From: Armatimonadota bacterium
Lineage (GTDB): Bacteria; Armatimonadota; Fimbriimonadia; Fimbriimonadales; Fimbriimonadaceae
Direction: 5' to 3'
DNA length: 64,000 nt
Assembly (NCBI GenBank): GCA_025360125.1
Contig: JANYCU010000024.1
Coordinates: 58,287-122,286 of the forward strand
Positions 52,865 to 61,151 of this stretch are shown in pieces. The notes beneath the pieces are model-generated. The model did not search any database and had not been told where the DNA came from. It was given only the letters and a program-made list of their open reading frames with translations. The translations under genes were made by a program, and so were the position numbers. Every line of letters begins with the position of its first letter. Position 1 is the stretch's first letter.

Positions 52865-52952
52865 TGGCAGAGCGAGTGGGATTCGAACCCACGAGACGTT
52901 TCCGCCTACACGGTTTCCAACCGTGCTCCTTCGACCACTCGGACATCGCTCT
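52865..52952 (-). tRNA. tRNA-Ser (anticodon GGA)
   Basis: Acceptor AGAGCGA/TCGCTCT with discriminator G and encoded CCA. Anticodon arm CGGTT-GGA-AACCG. Long variable arm; T-arm GTGGG-TTCGAAT-CCCAC. 88 nt. Its 3' end serves as the attachment site of the adjacent remnant. Confidence 0.95.
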
Positions 52953-52994
52953 ACGTGATCGTTAATAATTATGGCTGATTTTGACTGCTGGATT

Positions 52995-53013
52995 CCTCTC
53001 CTTCTAGGAGAGG
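52995..53013. repeat. Hairpin between the tRNA and the aminotransferase
   Basis: CCTCTCCT-TCT-AGGAGAGG, a perfect 8-bp stem. It is followed by CCTTCCC ... GGGAAGAGG, a second inverted pair. Possibly a terminator or another member of the intergenic hairpin repeats. Confidence 0.5.
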
Positions 53014-53091
53014 ACCTTCCCGCGCCGCGAAGCAAGCTTGGGAAGAGGTGAGGTAAGTCAGGAATTTACAACCCGAAACTCGAGCCCTTCC

Positions 53092-54348
53092 CTAAGCCAA
53101 TACCGCCAGCAACTCCGCCGTCTCCTGCATCGCTTCCTCAAAAACGGAGAGCGCAAAGTCAACTTGCTCAGCAGTGATCATCAGTGGTGGCTCAAACCGC
53201 AAAACTCGAGGATTATTCAACGCATAGGCAACGCAAACCCCAAGCTTCATCAGCAAGCCAACCATGACCTCGCCGACTTCGTCCATCGTAAACTCGACGC
53301 CAATCATCAGACCGCGTCCACGAACTTCTTTCAACAAATCCGGATATAGAGCCTGGATCGCCTGAAATCCTTCGAGCATGCGCAAACCTAACACTCGCGA
53401 GTTCTCAATCAATTCTCCCTCTTCCAAAATCTCAAGAGCCGCCAATCCCGCTCGACATGCCAACGGATTCCCGCCAAATGTGCTTGTATGCGCCATCGGA
53501 TTATCGCCGAAAACCGCATCATAAATCGCCATCGTCATCACCGTCGCGCCCAGCGGCATGATGCCGCCACCAAGCGACTTCGCCAACGTCATAATGTCCG
53601 GCGCAACACCCTCGTACTCACACGCGAACATGTATCCTGCGCGCCCTAGCCCACTCTGGACCTCATCAAAAATCAACAATGCTCCTTGCTTATCGCACGC
53701 TTCCCGCGCTGCCTTCAAGTATCCATCTGGAGCAACGATAATGCCGCCTTCGCCCTGAATCGGCTCAACAATAAAGCACGCCGTTTGGTCATCAATCGCC
53801 GCAATCAAAGCATCAACGTCGCCATAGTCCACGAACGAAACGCCGGGCATCAACGGTTCAAACTTCTTACGGTACTTTTCGCGACCAGTCGTCGACAGCG
53901 CTCCAATCGTCTTGCCGTGATAGCTGCCATTGGTCGAAACAATCTTCACTCGCTTTGTCGCCGCCTTGGCAAACTTCAAAGCCGCTTCGACCGCCTCGGT
54001 TCCGCTATTGCTAAAGAAGGAAACCTGCAAGTCGCCCGGGGTCAACTGCGCCAATTTCTCCGCCAGATCCGCCGCATTTTTGGTGAAAAACGCCTTCGCA
54101 CTCAATCCCAAATGATCAAGCTGGTCCTTCACCGCCGCAATCACTCGCGGGTTTCGGTGCCCCAAAGCAAAGGTGCCGTAGCCACCCAAACAGTCGAGGT
54201 ACTTCCGCCCCTCATGGTCAAAAATGTAACATCCTTCGCCGTAAGTCTCGACGCCGAAACCAGCGAATCCCATGAGTCGGGCTAGATTGGGGTTAATGTA
54301 TTTCGAGTACTTATCGAAGACATCTTGATACAACGCATCCGCGTCCAT
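53092..54348 (-). CDS. Class III aminotransferase (acetylornithine/ornithine/putrescine type)
   Basis: 418 residues. The PLP fold-type I site is intact: SNSGTEAVEAALKFAK, LIFDEVQSGLGRAGYMFACEY (Asp contacting the pyridine N), TLAKSLGGGIMPLGA (Schiff-base Lys) and HTSTFGGNPLACRA. The overall length and GxG-rich end resemble putrescine or ornithine aminotransferases more than GABA ones. Exact substrate uncertain; no arginine genes are adjacent. Confidence 0.88.
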   Translation of the reverse strand: MDADALYQDVFDKYSKYINPNLARLMGFAGFGVETYGEGCYIFDHEGRKYLDCLGGYGTFALGHRNPRVIAAVKDQLDHLGLSAKAFFTKNAADLAEKLAQLTPGDLQVSFFSNSGTEAVEAALKFAKAATKRVKIVSTNGSYHGKTIGALSTTGREKYRKKFEPLMPGVSFVDYGDVDALIAAIDDQTACFIVEPIQGEGGIIVAPDGYLKAAREACDKQGALLIFDEVQSGLGRAGYMFACEYEGVAPDIMTLAKSLGGGIMPLGATVMTMAIYDAVFGDNPMAHTSTFGGNPLACRAGLAALEILEEGELIENSRVLGLRMLEGFQAIQALYPDLLKEVRGRGLMIGVEFTMDEVGEVMVGLLMKLGVCVAYALNNPRVLRFEPPLMITAEQVDFALSVFEEAMQETAELLAVLA

Positions 54349-54386
54349 ACCGTGATTATACGGGGAAACCCTGCATCAAGTTTCGG

Positions 54387-54641
54387 TCAGTAATGGAGTC
54401 GACACTGAGCGATCTCGATCGTATCGCCGACAATCCGATAGAGAAGCCGATGTTCAGGGCTAATCCGGCGTGACCACCACCCAGACCATCGGTGTTTCAA
54501 TGCCTCGGGATTACCGGTTCCTTCGAATGGAGTTCGGGAGATTTCCTTGATGAGCGAATTAACTTTGGTCACCACCTTCTTGTCGACGGTCTGCCAGTAC
54601 TGATAGTCCTCCCACGCCTCTGGTGCAAACGACACATTCAT
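54387..54641 (-). CDS. yoeB: Toxin YoeB (ribosome-dependent mRNA interferase)
   Basis: 84 residues, the standard length. FAPEAWEDYQYWQTVDKKVVTKVNSLIKEISRTPFEGTGNPEALKHRWSGWWSRRISPEHRLLYRI holds the family's catalytic Glu, Arg and His, and the C terminus is -RLHY as in typical YoeB. It cleaves mRNA in the ribosomal A site when free of YefM. Overlaps yefM by 4 nt. Confidence 0.94.
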   Translation of the reverse strand: MNVSFAPEAWEDYQYWQTVDKKVVTKVNSLIKEISRTPFEGTGNPEALKHRWSGWWSRRISPEHRLLYRIVGDTIEIAQCRLHY

Positions 54642-54883
54642 ATCTTGACTTGAATGCCTTTTCCTTCGTCCAAAGACTTAATGGCACTATCAATTCGAGC
54701 AGCATTCTTTGGATTTCTCATCAAATATAAGGTCTCTTCTATGGCGTTGTAGTCCGCCAGAGAAATCAAGACTACTGGCTCGGCTTTCTGTCTGGTGATA
54801 TACAACGGCTCGTGGTTCTCACAAACCATATCCATGGATTCGGCGAGGTTCGCCCTCAACTCAGAGTATGTAGTTAGTTTCAT
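54638..54883 (-). CDS. yefM: Antitoxin YefM
   Basis: 81 residues of the Phd/YefM family: YSELRANLAESMDMVCENHEPLYITRQKAEPVVLISLADYNAIEETLYLM is the DNA-binding N-terminal domain. The C-terminal helix (SIKSLDEGKGIQVKI) wraps YoeB. Expressed from a promoter covered by the TGTACA boxes just upstream. Confidence 0.94.
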   Translation of the reverse strand: MKLTTYSELRANLAESMDMVCENHEPLYITRQKAEPVVLISLADYNAIEETLYLMRNPKNAARIDSAIKSLDEGKGIQVKI

Positions 54884-54891
54884 AAATTAAT

Positions 54892-54921
54892 TGTACCATA
54901 ATATGTACAATTTGTTGTACA
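54892..54921 (-). promoter_or_regulatory. yefM operator: YefM-YoeB operator with three TGTAC boxes
   Basis: TGTACC at 54892, TGTACA at 54904 and TGTACA at 54916, exactly 12 bp apart. In Escherichia coli the YefM-YoeB complex represses from TGTACA palindromes spaced by about 12 bp, so this is the expected autoregulatory site. Confidence 0.75.
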
Positions 54922-54930
54922 GAAATGTTC

Positions 54931-55542
54931 CTAATCGCTGCCCACGGGCTGAATCACCCGCTCGACCTTCAAGAACGCATCCACGACTTCCGGATTCCAC
55001 TCGACCCCCGCGCTTCCCTCAATCTCCTCCAACGCGATGTCTCGCGTCGTCGGACTCTTCCACGCCGCTCCGTTCATCATCACGTCAAAAGCCTCGCACA
55101 TTCCAATGATCTGTGCCGCGGTCGGAATCTCCTCTCCCTTCAAGCCGTCCGGATACCCCGCACCGTTCCACCGCTCGTGGTGGGACCGGATGCCCGGAAT
55201 CGTCGGTACCAAGAAATCGTACGACTCAACCAACTTAACCGAGTACTCTGCGTGCCGTCGCAACACATCAAGCTCAACCTCGGTCAGTTGTCCAACCTTG
55301 CTCAATAAACTCCCATCCAGGCGAGTCTTGCCCACATCGTGCAACAAAGCCGAATAGCGCAGGCGAAGCAATTCTTCCTCGCCCAGCCCCAGCTCCGCGC
55401 CGGTTGCGACCGCGTAAACTGCCACCCGCTCAGCATGCATGCGCTCTCCCGGGGCGTTCAAATCCAAAGCTTCCAGCAACGCACGCAACGTCTCATTGCG
55501 CGATTTTCGGGTCTCGTTATCTATTTCCATTTCTCCCAACAT
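54931..55542 (-). CDS. HD-GYP domain protein (probable c-di-GMP phosphodiesterase)
   Basis: 203 residues with the whole HD-GYP core: ALLHDVGK (metal-binding HD), RRHAEYSVKLVE, IRSHHERWNGAGYPDGLKGEEIP (HHE and GYP) and the C-terminal VEWNPEVVDAF. It lacks a sensor domain. Hydrolysis of cyclic di-GMP is expected, which would oppose the GGDEF enzyme at 5043. The ATG lies inside the selA 3' end (22-bp overlap) with AGGAG just upstream, so it is co-transcribed with selA. Confidence 0.85.
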   Translation of the reverse strand: MLGEMEIDNETRKSRNETLRALLEALDLNAPGERMHAERVAVYAVATGAELGLGEEELLRLRYSALLHDVGKTRLDGSLLSKVGQLTEVELDVLRRHAEYSVKLVESYDFLVPTIPGIRSHHERWNGAGYPDGLKGEEIPTAAQIIGMCEAFDVMMNGAAWKSPTTRDIALEEIEGSAGVEWNPEVVDAFLKVERVIQPVGSD

Positions 55543-56855
55543 TCTCCTAATTGAGTCTTAAAATATTTTGACGTAGTATCGACTCCGCCTGGTCGCCAGG
55601 AGTGATAAATGGTCTCCTCGCATCGAGGATCCAGCCATACCGCGTCATTTTGGATTCTTCCAATAATTTTGTGATTTCTCAACTCTTTTAGAAGCCGATC
55701 TGGTCTTGTGGACCTCAAGACAACCGCATACGACGCAATTCCTTTGCCGGAACCAGAGCCGGATCCCAATTCACAAATGGAAGGTTCAACCGATGCTCCA
55801 TCGGGTGCAATCGCTTCGCACCAAGTTCGAATCGTTTCAGGAAGTATCGACAAGATGCGGTGCAGGGTAATACCAGAAAGCTGCCGAGAGGCGTAACACC
55901 GCAAGACGCTTTCAAGGGTCAGGATGCCGACCTTGTCAATTCGTACTACTCGGGCAATGGGGTGTTTTGTAAGTTTCCGAATCAAATCTTTGCGACCAAC
56001 AATAATTCCGCACTGTGGACCGCCCAACAACTTGTCCCCACTCGCGATCGAAATGTCGGCACCGGCTGCGACACTCGCGGGTAGGGTTTCGATGCCGTGA
56101 ATTCCGTACTGGGCAAAGTCGATCATTGCACCATTTCCTTGGTCGTTGATGAGTAAGATCCCGTTGTCTCGAGCGACACCTTTTAGGTCGTTCAGGCTGG
56201 GAAAATCCGTAAACCCCGTTATCTCATAGTTTGAAGGATGGCATCGAAGCAACGCCGCTGTACGGGTAGTAATCGATTCAGAGAAATCATTCACATAAGT
56301 CCTGTTTGTCGCTCCGACATCCACCAGTCGGCATCCGCTCGATTTGATGATTTCCGGCATCCGAAATGAGCCGCCGATTTCGACACTTTCTCCACGGCTT
56401 AGCAGTACTTCCTTGCCTTTGCAAAGGGCACTTAATGTTAGGAATACTCCGGCAGCCGCGTTGTTCACCACCAAAGCATCTTCGGCTCCGGTTAGCTGGC
56501 ACAGTAATTCGCGGACATGATCTTGCCTGTCTCCTCGTTTGCCAGTTTCAAGATCAAACTCTAAGTTGGTGTATGCCTCGCCAATAATTGGCGGCTCTAT
56601 TGGAGCACGACCAAGGCCAGTATGAAGAATTACTCCTGAAAAATTAAATACTTTTTGAAGGGAAAGCCTGGATAATTGTTCTGCAAATGCCACTGCAAGT
56701 TCTTGGGCGTTGGTGACCTTACCCTTTTCCAAATTTGTTCGAGCAGTAGAAATTGCCTTTTGCGACGCCACGGTCCGGATCCTTTCCGGATATCCCGATA
56801 GTTCCGACACCGACGCCAGTTCGGTCACGCTCGGCAACGATCGGTAATCTGGCAT
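55521..56855 (-). CDS. selA: L-seryl-tRNA(Sec) selenium transferase
   Basis: 444 residues, family length. SelA converts Ser-tRNA(Sec) to Sec-tRNA(Sec) with PLP and selenophosphate. Recognised from NFSGVILHTGLGRAPI, LCQLTGAEDALVVNNAAAGVFL, RGESVEIGGSFRMPEII, CHPSNYEITGF and SIASGDKLLGGPQCGIIVG, which holds the PLP Lys. The gene looks intact, so the organism should insert selenocysteine. selB, selC and selD are not in this window. TAAAAT (56867-56862) ends 6 nt before the ATG. Confidence 0.95.
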   Translation of the reverse strand: MPDYRSLPSVTELASVSELSGYPERIRTVASQKAISTARTNLEKGKVTNAQELAVAFAEQLSRLSLQKVFNFSGVILHTGLGRAPIEPPIIGEAYTNLEFDLETGKRGDRQDHVRELLCQLTGAEDALVVNNAAAGVFLTLSALCKGKEVLLSRGESVEIGGSFRMPEIIKSSGCRLVDVGATNRTYVNDFSESITTRTAALLRCHPSNYEITGFTDFPSLNDLKGVARDNGILLINDQGNGAMIDFAQYGIHGIETLPASVAAGADISIASGDKLLGGPQCGIIVGRKDLIRKLTKHPIARVVRIDKVGILTLESVLRCYASRQLSGITLHRILSILPETIRTWCEAIAPDGASVEPSICELGSGSGSGKGIASYAVVLRSTRPDRLLKELRNHKIIGRIQNDAVWLDPRCEETIYHSWRPGGVDTTSKYFKTQLGECWEKWK

Positions 56856-56932
56856 GGGTTCATTTTAGCGGATAGGACTTCGTTCCCACTTCTAAAACCT
56901 AATCAAATCCGTCATAGTATTAAAAGAACATC

Positions 56933-57658
56933 ATGCAAACTCCTCCTCCATTCCACGGCTACGAAGGCCAACCAGCCCCTCAAAAGAAAAAGATGGGCAC
57001 GGGTCCAATCGTCGCTATTGTGCTCGGAGTGTTCCTGGTCTGTTGCGGACTTCCAGTAGGCGCACTCGTTTTCGGAGGCTTCAAACTTTTCAATGTAGCT
57101 ATGTCAATGGGCGGTTGCATGGTCAATGTCGAAATGATGAAGAAGGCTCTGCACCAATACTCCCAAGAGCATAATGGAAAGCTACCAAACGCTGATACCT
57201 GGCAAACTGACATCGCCAAATATCTCAAAAGCACCAAGGGTACTGAAGGCGCCCCAATGAAGTTTTGGAAGCCCGAAGGTGAATGGACCTGTCAAGACGG
57301 CGACAAGAAAACTGGTTTTGCATTCAATGAAGATATGTCGGGCAAGGTCGCCGCCGATATCTACGCAAAAAACCGCGACGCGATCGCGATTTTCGAAACG
57401 AACAAAACTGGCTTCAACCAAGTCGCTAAATTTAAAGAATTACCGTTTAAAGAGAGTCCAAGATTTATGGGTGGCATCATCAATCAGCCTCGAGGCTGGT
57501 TTGTAATCGATGTGCGATCAACGGATATTTTTACTCGGGACAAAAATGGTCACCTTACTCGGTTCGACATGAATTTTGATGAGAACGGTAAGCATGGAAG
57601 CATTTCCATTGACTCTAACTCCGATTCAAACGACTCAAAGGACGATAATTCGAACTAA
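56933..57658 (+). CDS. Hypothetical membrane-anchored protein with pilin-like core
   Basis: 241 residues. A proline-rich cytoplasmic start (MQTPPPFHGYEGQPAPQKKK) is followed by a helix at about 24-50 and then VEMMKKALHQYSQEHNGKLPNADTWQTDIAKYL, like the post-helix core of pseudopilins. The C terminus is very rich in Asp, Asn and Ser (DSNSDSNDSKDDNSN) and probably disordered. Function unknown. It precedes the tat genes but has its own promoter spacing. Confidence 0.6.
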   Translation: MQTPPPFHGYEGQPAPQKKKMGTGPIVAIVLGVFLVCCGLPVGALVFGGFKLFNVAMSMGGCMVNVEMMKKALHQYSQEHNGKLPNADTWQTDIAKYLKSTKGTEGAPMKFWKPEGEWTCQDGDKKTGFAFNEDMSGKVAADIYAKNRDAIAIFETNKTGFNQVAKFKELPFKESPRFMGGIINQPRGWFVIDVRSTDIFTRDKNGHLTRFDMNFDENGKHGSISIDSNSDSNDSKDDNSN

Positions 57659-57683
57659 CGGCAGTATAATGACGTTAAGCCTC

Positions 57684-57917
57684 ATGACAATGTTAACTAT
57701 GCCACTCGCTGCCTTTGGGATGCCAATGGGATCAGAATTCGTTTTGATCGCCGTTCTTGCGCTAGTCCTTTTTGGCGGTAAAAAAATTCCTGAATTCTTT
57801 CGGGGTCTTGGTCAAGGAGTCGGAGAACTGAAAAAGGGCCTCGAAGAAGGCAAACAAGGCATCTCTGAGTTGCATACTCCCGAAGTTAAAGCAGAAGAGA
57901 AAACCGAGGCAAAATAA
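57684..57917 (+). CDS. tatA: Twin-arginine translocase TatA-family protein
   Basis: 77 residues: helix GSEFVLIAVLALVLFGGKKIPEFFRGLGQGVGELKKGLEEGK, that is one membrane span, the FGGKKIPEF hinge and an amphipathic helix. TatA forms the pore for folded proteins. An exact TATAAT at 57665-57670 lies 13 nt upstream. Its stop overlaps the next start (TAATG). Confidence 0.92.
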   Translation: MTMLTMPLAAFGMPMGSEFVLIAVLALVLFGGKKIPEFFRGLGQGVGELKKGLEEGKQGISELHTPEVKAEEKTEAK

Positions 57918-58108
57918 TGCCTGGATTGCCTGCAGGTGGCGAATGGCTCGTCATAGGTTTTGTCGTGCTCATGCTGTTTGGCGGAAAGCAACTTCCTGAA
58001 CTAATGCGCGGTATCGGCAAGAGCGTGGGACAGCTTCAACAAGGACTTGAAGACGGAAAACGCAAGCTCCACGACGCCATGCACGATGACGACGACCACC
58101 ACAATTAG
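57917..58108 (+). CDS. Second TatA-family protein
   Basis: 63 residues: GGEWLVIGFVVLMLFGGKQLPELMRGIGKSVGQLQQGLEDGKRKL. Shorter than TatB and with the same FGGKQLPEL hinge, so TatA-like. Tail of Asp and His (HDDDDHHN) may bind metal. A TatC gene is not in the window. Confidence 0.9.
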   Translation: MPGLPAGGEWLVIGFVVLMLFGGKQLPELMRGIGKSVGQLQQGLEDGKRKLHDAMHDDDDHHN

Positions 58109-58424
58109 CACACCGCAGATCCCAGCGGACTAACTATAGAATTCAGCGATCTCCTGGTGCTGCCTATGTCCATTTTGGTCCCTGAGTGAAATTCACAAAC
58201 TTGCATTTCCAGGAACTCCGGAGGCCCGAAGGGTCGATAATAGTTCAGCCCAGGTCGCCGGAGCTTCTTGCTCGTGGAGCGAGAAAATGCTCCAAGGCCT
58301 GGGTAGGTGTCGAATCTTGTCCCTTCCAAGTTCGCTCAAATCAAATCTGGAGCCTATCCCGATTTAGAGAGCGAACCCGGTTGTTACAACCGCCTTCCCG
58401 TCGGAGAATGTAAACTGTCCAACA
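58109..58424. repeat. REP-like element, copy B, within a 316-bp gap
   Basis: From 58210: CTCCGGAGGCCCGAAGGGTC, AATAGTTCAGCCCAGGTCGCCG, a hairpin of GCTTCTTGCTCGTGGAGCGAG type, GGCCTGGGTAGGTGTCG, then AGCGAACCCGGTTGTTACAACCG ending at 58391. Same order of parts and same 15-bp palindrome as copy A (19766-19937). Confidence 0.6.
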
Positions 58425-59408
58425 GTGAATGCGCTAACCGTCTGGACCAATCAAGACCTCTCGTCCGAAAAACTGGCCTGGCTCCAAGAACAAATTCTTC
58501 CGCACAAACTAGTGCTAACCACCGCTTCGGCCGTCAATAACCTCACCGTCGGCAGCGAAGACGTGGCTTGCCGAGCGGCCGACGTAGTTTTCGGACAACC
58601 CAACGTCGACGACCTGTTAGCCCCAAATTCAAATCAGTGGATCCACATCACCAGTGCCGGATTCACCCGCTATGACCGCCAGGACCTTGGCGATACCCTT
58701 CGAACCCGTCAAACCCCATTCACCAATAGCTCATCCGTTTACGACGACCCGTGCGCCCAACACGTTTTTGCGATGATGCTGATACATAATCGTCAGCTCC
58801 TACCGAGCCAATCAAGCCACGCGAAACACGAGTGGAGTTATTCTAGACTCCGGCCAGCAGAGCGAGTCCTAACCGGAGAAAACGTCCTGATTGTCGGCTT
58901 TGGCGCGATCGCCGTCCGCCTCACCGAACTGCTGACGCCATTTGGGTGCAACATCAGGGGTATCCGCCGAACAGTAACGGGCGATGAACCCGTCCCCGTT
59001 TTCCCAATCGCCGAGCTCAATAACTACCTTGGTTGGTCCGACCATGTCGTCAACGTCTTACCAGCAGGTCCAAGCACCGACAAGCTATTCTCAATCGACC
59101 AATTCGCCGCCATGAAGCCCGGCTCAGCGTTTTATAATGTCGGTCGGGGTGATACCGTGGATCAAGAAGCCTTGATTTCCGCGCTGAACTCCAACCACCT
59201 CGGAGCTGCATACCTCGATGTCACGAACCCCGAACCGCTCCCGTCGAACCATCCACTCTGGCAAGCCAAAAACTGCCTGATCACGCCTCACGTCGCTGGC
59301 GGAATGCAAAACGAAATGGATGTCCTCGTCGACCACTTCCTCACCAACTTCCGCAGCTTCATCGCCAATATGCCGCTCAAGGACATCGTCCGAACCTTGG
59401 GCAAGTAA
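58425..59408 (+). CDS. D-isomer-specific 2-hydroxyacid dehydrogenase family protein
   Basis: 327 residues from a GTG. NAD-binding domain: VLIVGFGAIAVRLTELL (G-x-G-x-x-x variant), HVVNVLPAGPST, FYNVGRGDTVDQEALISAL (Arg), YLDVTNPEPLPSNHPLW (Glu) and ITPHVAGG (catalytic His). It reduces or oxidises a 2-keto/2-hydroxy acid of unknown identity. TAAACT at 58411 ends 8 nt before the start. Isolated gene after a repeat. Confidence 0.88.
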   Translation: MNALTVWTNQDLSSEKLAWLQEQILPHKLVLTTASAVNNLTVGSEDVACRAADVVFGQPNVDDLLAPNSNQWIHITSAGFTRYDRQDLGDTLRTRQTPFTNSSSVYDDPCAQHVFAMMLIHNRQLLPSQSSHAKHEWSYSRLRPAERVLTGENVLIVGFGAIAVRLTELLTPFGCNIRGIRRTVTGDEPVPVFPIAELNNYLGWSDHVVNVLPAGPSTDKLFSIDQFAAMKPGSAFYNVGRGDTVDQEALISALNSNHLGAAYLDVTNPEPLPSNHPLWQAKNCLITPHVAGGMQNEMDVLVDHFLTNFRSFIANMPLKDIVRTLGK

Positions 59409-59586
59409 ATCTAAACATTGTTCAAATCCCCAAAGTCGCGGAATTGATACCTCGACCCTTAGGGAGACGACGACAACTCGAGTCGAACCAGAGGCATTTA
59501 ATTCGGCGACCGTAGTGTCGAGGTTAAAAAACTCTTAACAAACCAAACGTCCCTCCCGCACCAATTATTTTCTGCAAACTCCTGCG

Positions 59587-61107
59587 CTACTTCCGTAGCG
59601 CCATGATCTGCGAAAGGGAAGTCTCCTTCCATCGGTGCGGAGCACGCATCAATTGACGCTGATATTCCTCAAGCATCGTCAACTTCGTATTGACGTCACG
59701 ATAAGTCGGTGATCCGAATTCCCGGATCGCAGACTGGGCATCGGCCCCAGCCCCAAGAATCATATTCGGATCGAGATTCTTCGCCTCTGGACGAGTCAAA
59801 TTCACCCGGGCGATCCAATAATCGGGCCGGGCCAAATTCAGCCCCATGGTGATCATCACCATGCTCGCAAAAACGAATCGTCCAATCCGGTCCAGATTCC
59901 ACCGTAGCCCGTGACGAAGGTAAGCCGAGAAAAGCAAAAAGAGCCAAACCATTCCTGCCGCAACATAAACCCGCAGAGGAGACAAACCGTAAGCACCAAC
60001 GTAAAGCTTGAGCCGAAACACCGCCGAAGCAAGCAACAAGAACAACAGGCTAACCACGATCACCACCACAACGTTGACCGACTTACGAACCTTCTCATCA
60101 AACCCCTTCAGCGCATACTGGCTCAGAACCAGCAAGGGAAGACATATTGAAGCAACACTCACGATTTCCATAAACCCGCGCCGAGCGTAGTCCGAATAGG
60201 TCAGGTGCGCCGTGGTAAGCACCACATTGTCACCGCCAAACAAGTACCGAGCCTGCACCAAAACGAAGACCAAGAACATAGCGGCCAACAGTCCAAAGAA
60301 CGTCACGAACGTGGCGACGTACTCAGACTCTTTCTCCGGCTTAACCGGAGCAAAAGTGGCCTTGCCGACCGCCGCCGGATTTGCCGCTGGGTTTAACGCA
60401 ACGGGTGGAACTGAAGGATCAGGCTTCAGGCCCGCAACCACGTTGACCCGCCCAAGCATCGCGGTTGAAAAGTAAATCAAGAATCCCGCAACCATGATTC
60501 CCGAGCAACCAAAAATCAACATCCGTGGAATCACTATGTCGGGATCTAGGTTGATGTTGAGGTGCAAAAGCTTCTCAAACATCGGGTCGGCTTGCGAGAG
60601 CAACGTGCCAAATATCGCCAAGAATGGAATCGCAGCCAACAGTCCTATGAGCACTCCTCGGCCAACGATCATGTTCTTGAACTTCGGAGTCTTGCCCCAA
60701 TCGGCCAGAAAGGGAAGGCAAAGCCCAACCCACGGAACCGCGAACAGTAATCCTGGAACCTTTGCTAAACTCTCAGGCAAAGTCAGAGCCTTGCCGCTAG
60801 CACAACGCAAAGCGCAATAGCCCATCGATAGTAACAGGACGAAAATGTTAAGTTCATCGAGGCCACGAGAGTCGGGAACGGCGAAACCGTAAACCGCAAC
60901 TCCAACCGGAGCGATCAGGTGGACAAGTGGAAAACTTGGATCAATAACCTTCTTAGCCCGAAGAAACAAAACTGAGAGCAAAAACAAGATGGACAAAATC
61001 GCCAGATTGAATCCGATCCCGTCCGCCATCAAAACCTCTTGGGCAACTATCCCAAACAGCAAACAAGCTAGGAGGGAAAGAACTACGACGCGAGGTTCAA
61101 CTTTCAT
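59587..61107 (-). CDS. DUF4173 multi-pass membrane protein
   Basis: 506 residues, about 12 membrane segments. FGTLLSQADPMFEKLL and the late YGLSPLRVYVAAGMVWLF are DUF4173 marks. Function of the family is unknown; in some genomes it lies near two-component genes, not here. The C terminus is a soluble segment of about 65 residues. Confidence 0.8.
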   Translation of the reverse strand: MKVEPRVVVLSLLACLLFGIVAQEVLMADGIGFNLAILSILFLLSVLFLRAKKVIDPSFPLVHLIAPVGVAVYGFAVPDSRGLDELNIFVLLLSMGYCALRCASGKALTLPESLAKVPGLLFAVPWVGLCLPFLADWGKTPKFKNMIVGRGVLIGLLAAIPFLAIFGTLLSQADPMFEKLLHLNINLDPDIVIPRMLIFGCSGIMVAGFLIYFSTAMLGRVNVVAGLKPDPSVPPVALNPAANPAAVGKATFAPVKPEKESEYVATFVTFFGLLAAMFLVFVLVQARYLFGGDNVVLTTAHLTYSDYARRGFMEIVSVASICLPLLVLSQYALKGFDEKVRKSVNVVVVIVVSLLFLLLASAVFRLKLYVGAYGLSPLRVYVAAGMVWLFLLFSAYLRHGLRWNLDRIGRFVFASMVMITMGLNLARPDYWIARVNLTRPEAKNLDPNMILGAGADAQSAIREFGSPTYRDVNTKLTMLEEYQRQLMRAPHRWKETSLSQIMALRK

Positions 61108-61151
61108 GTCTTACGACATTTAACACCAATTACAAAATTTACGTTCCTTGC

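Larger units (their letters stand above)
51608..52890. mobile_element. Remnant of an element integrated at tRNA-Ser (GGA)
   Basis: Bounded by a 36-bp direct repeat with one mismatch (51608-51643 and 52856-52890) that matches the 3' end of the tRNA-Ser at 52865. Inside are two small genes and a decayed tyrosine recombinase. This is the usual layout of an integrative element with its att sites, here shrunk to about 1.25 kb. Confidence 0.7.
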
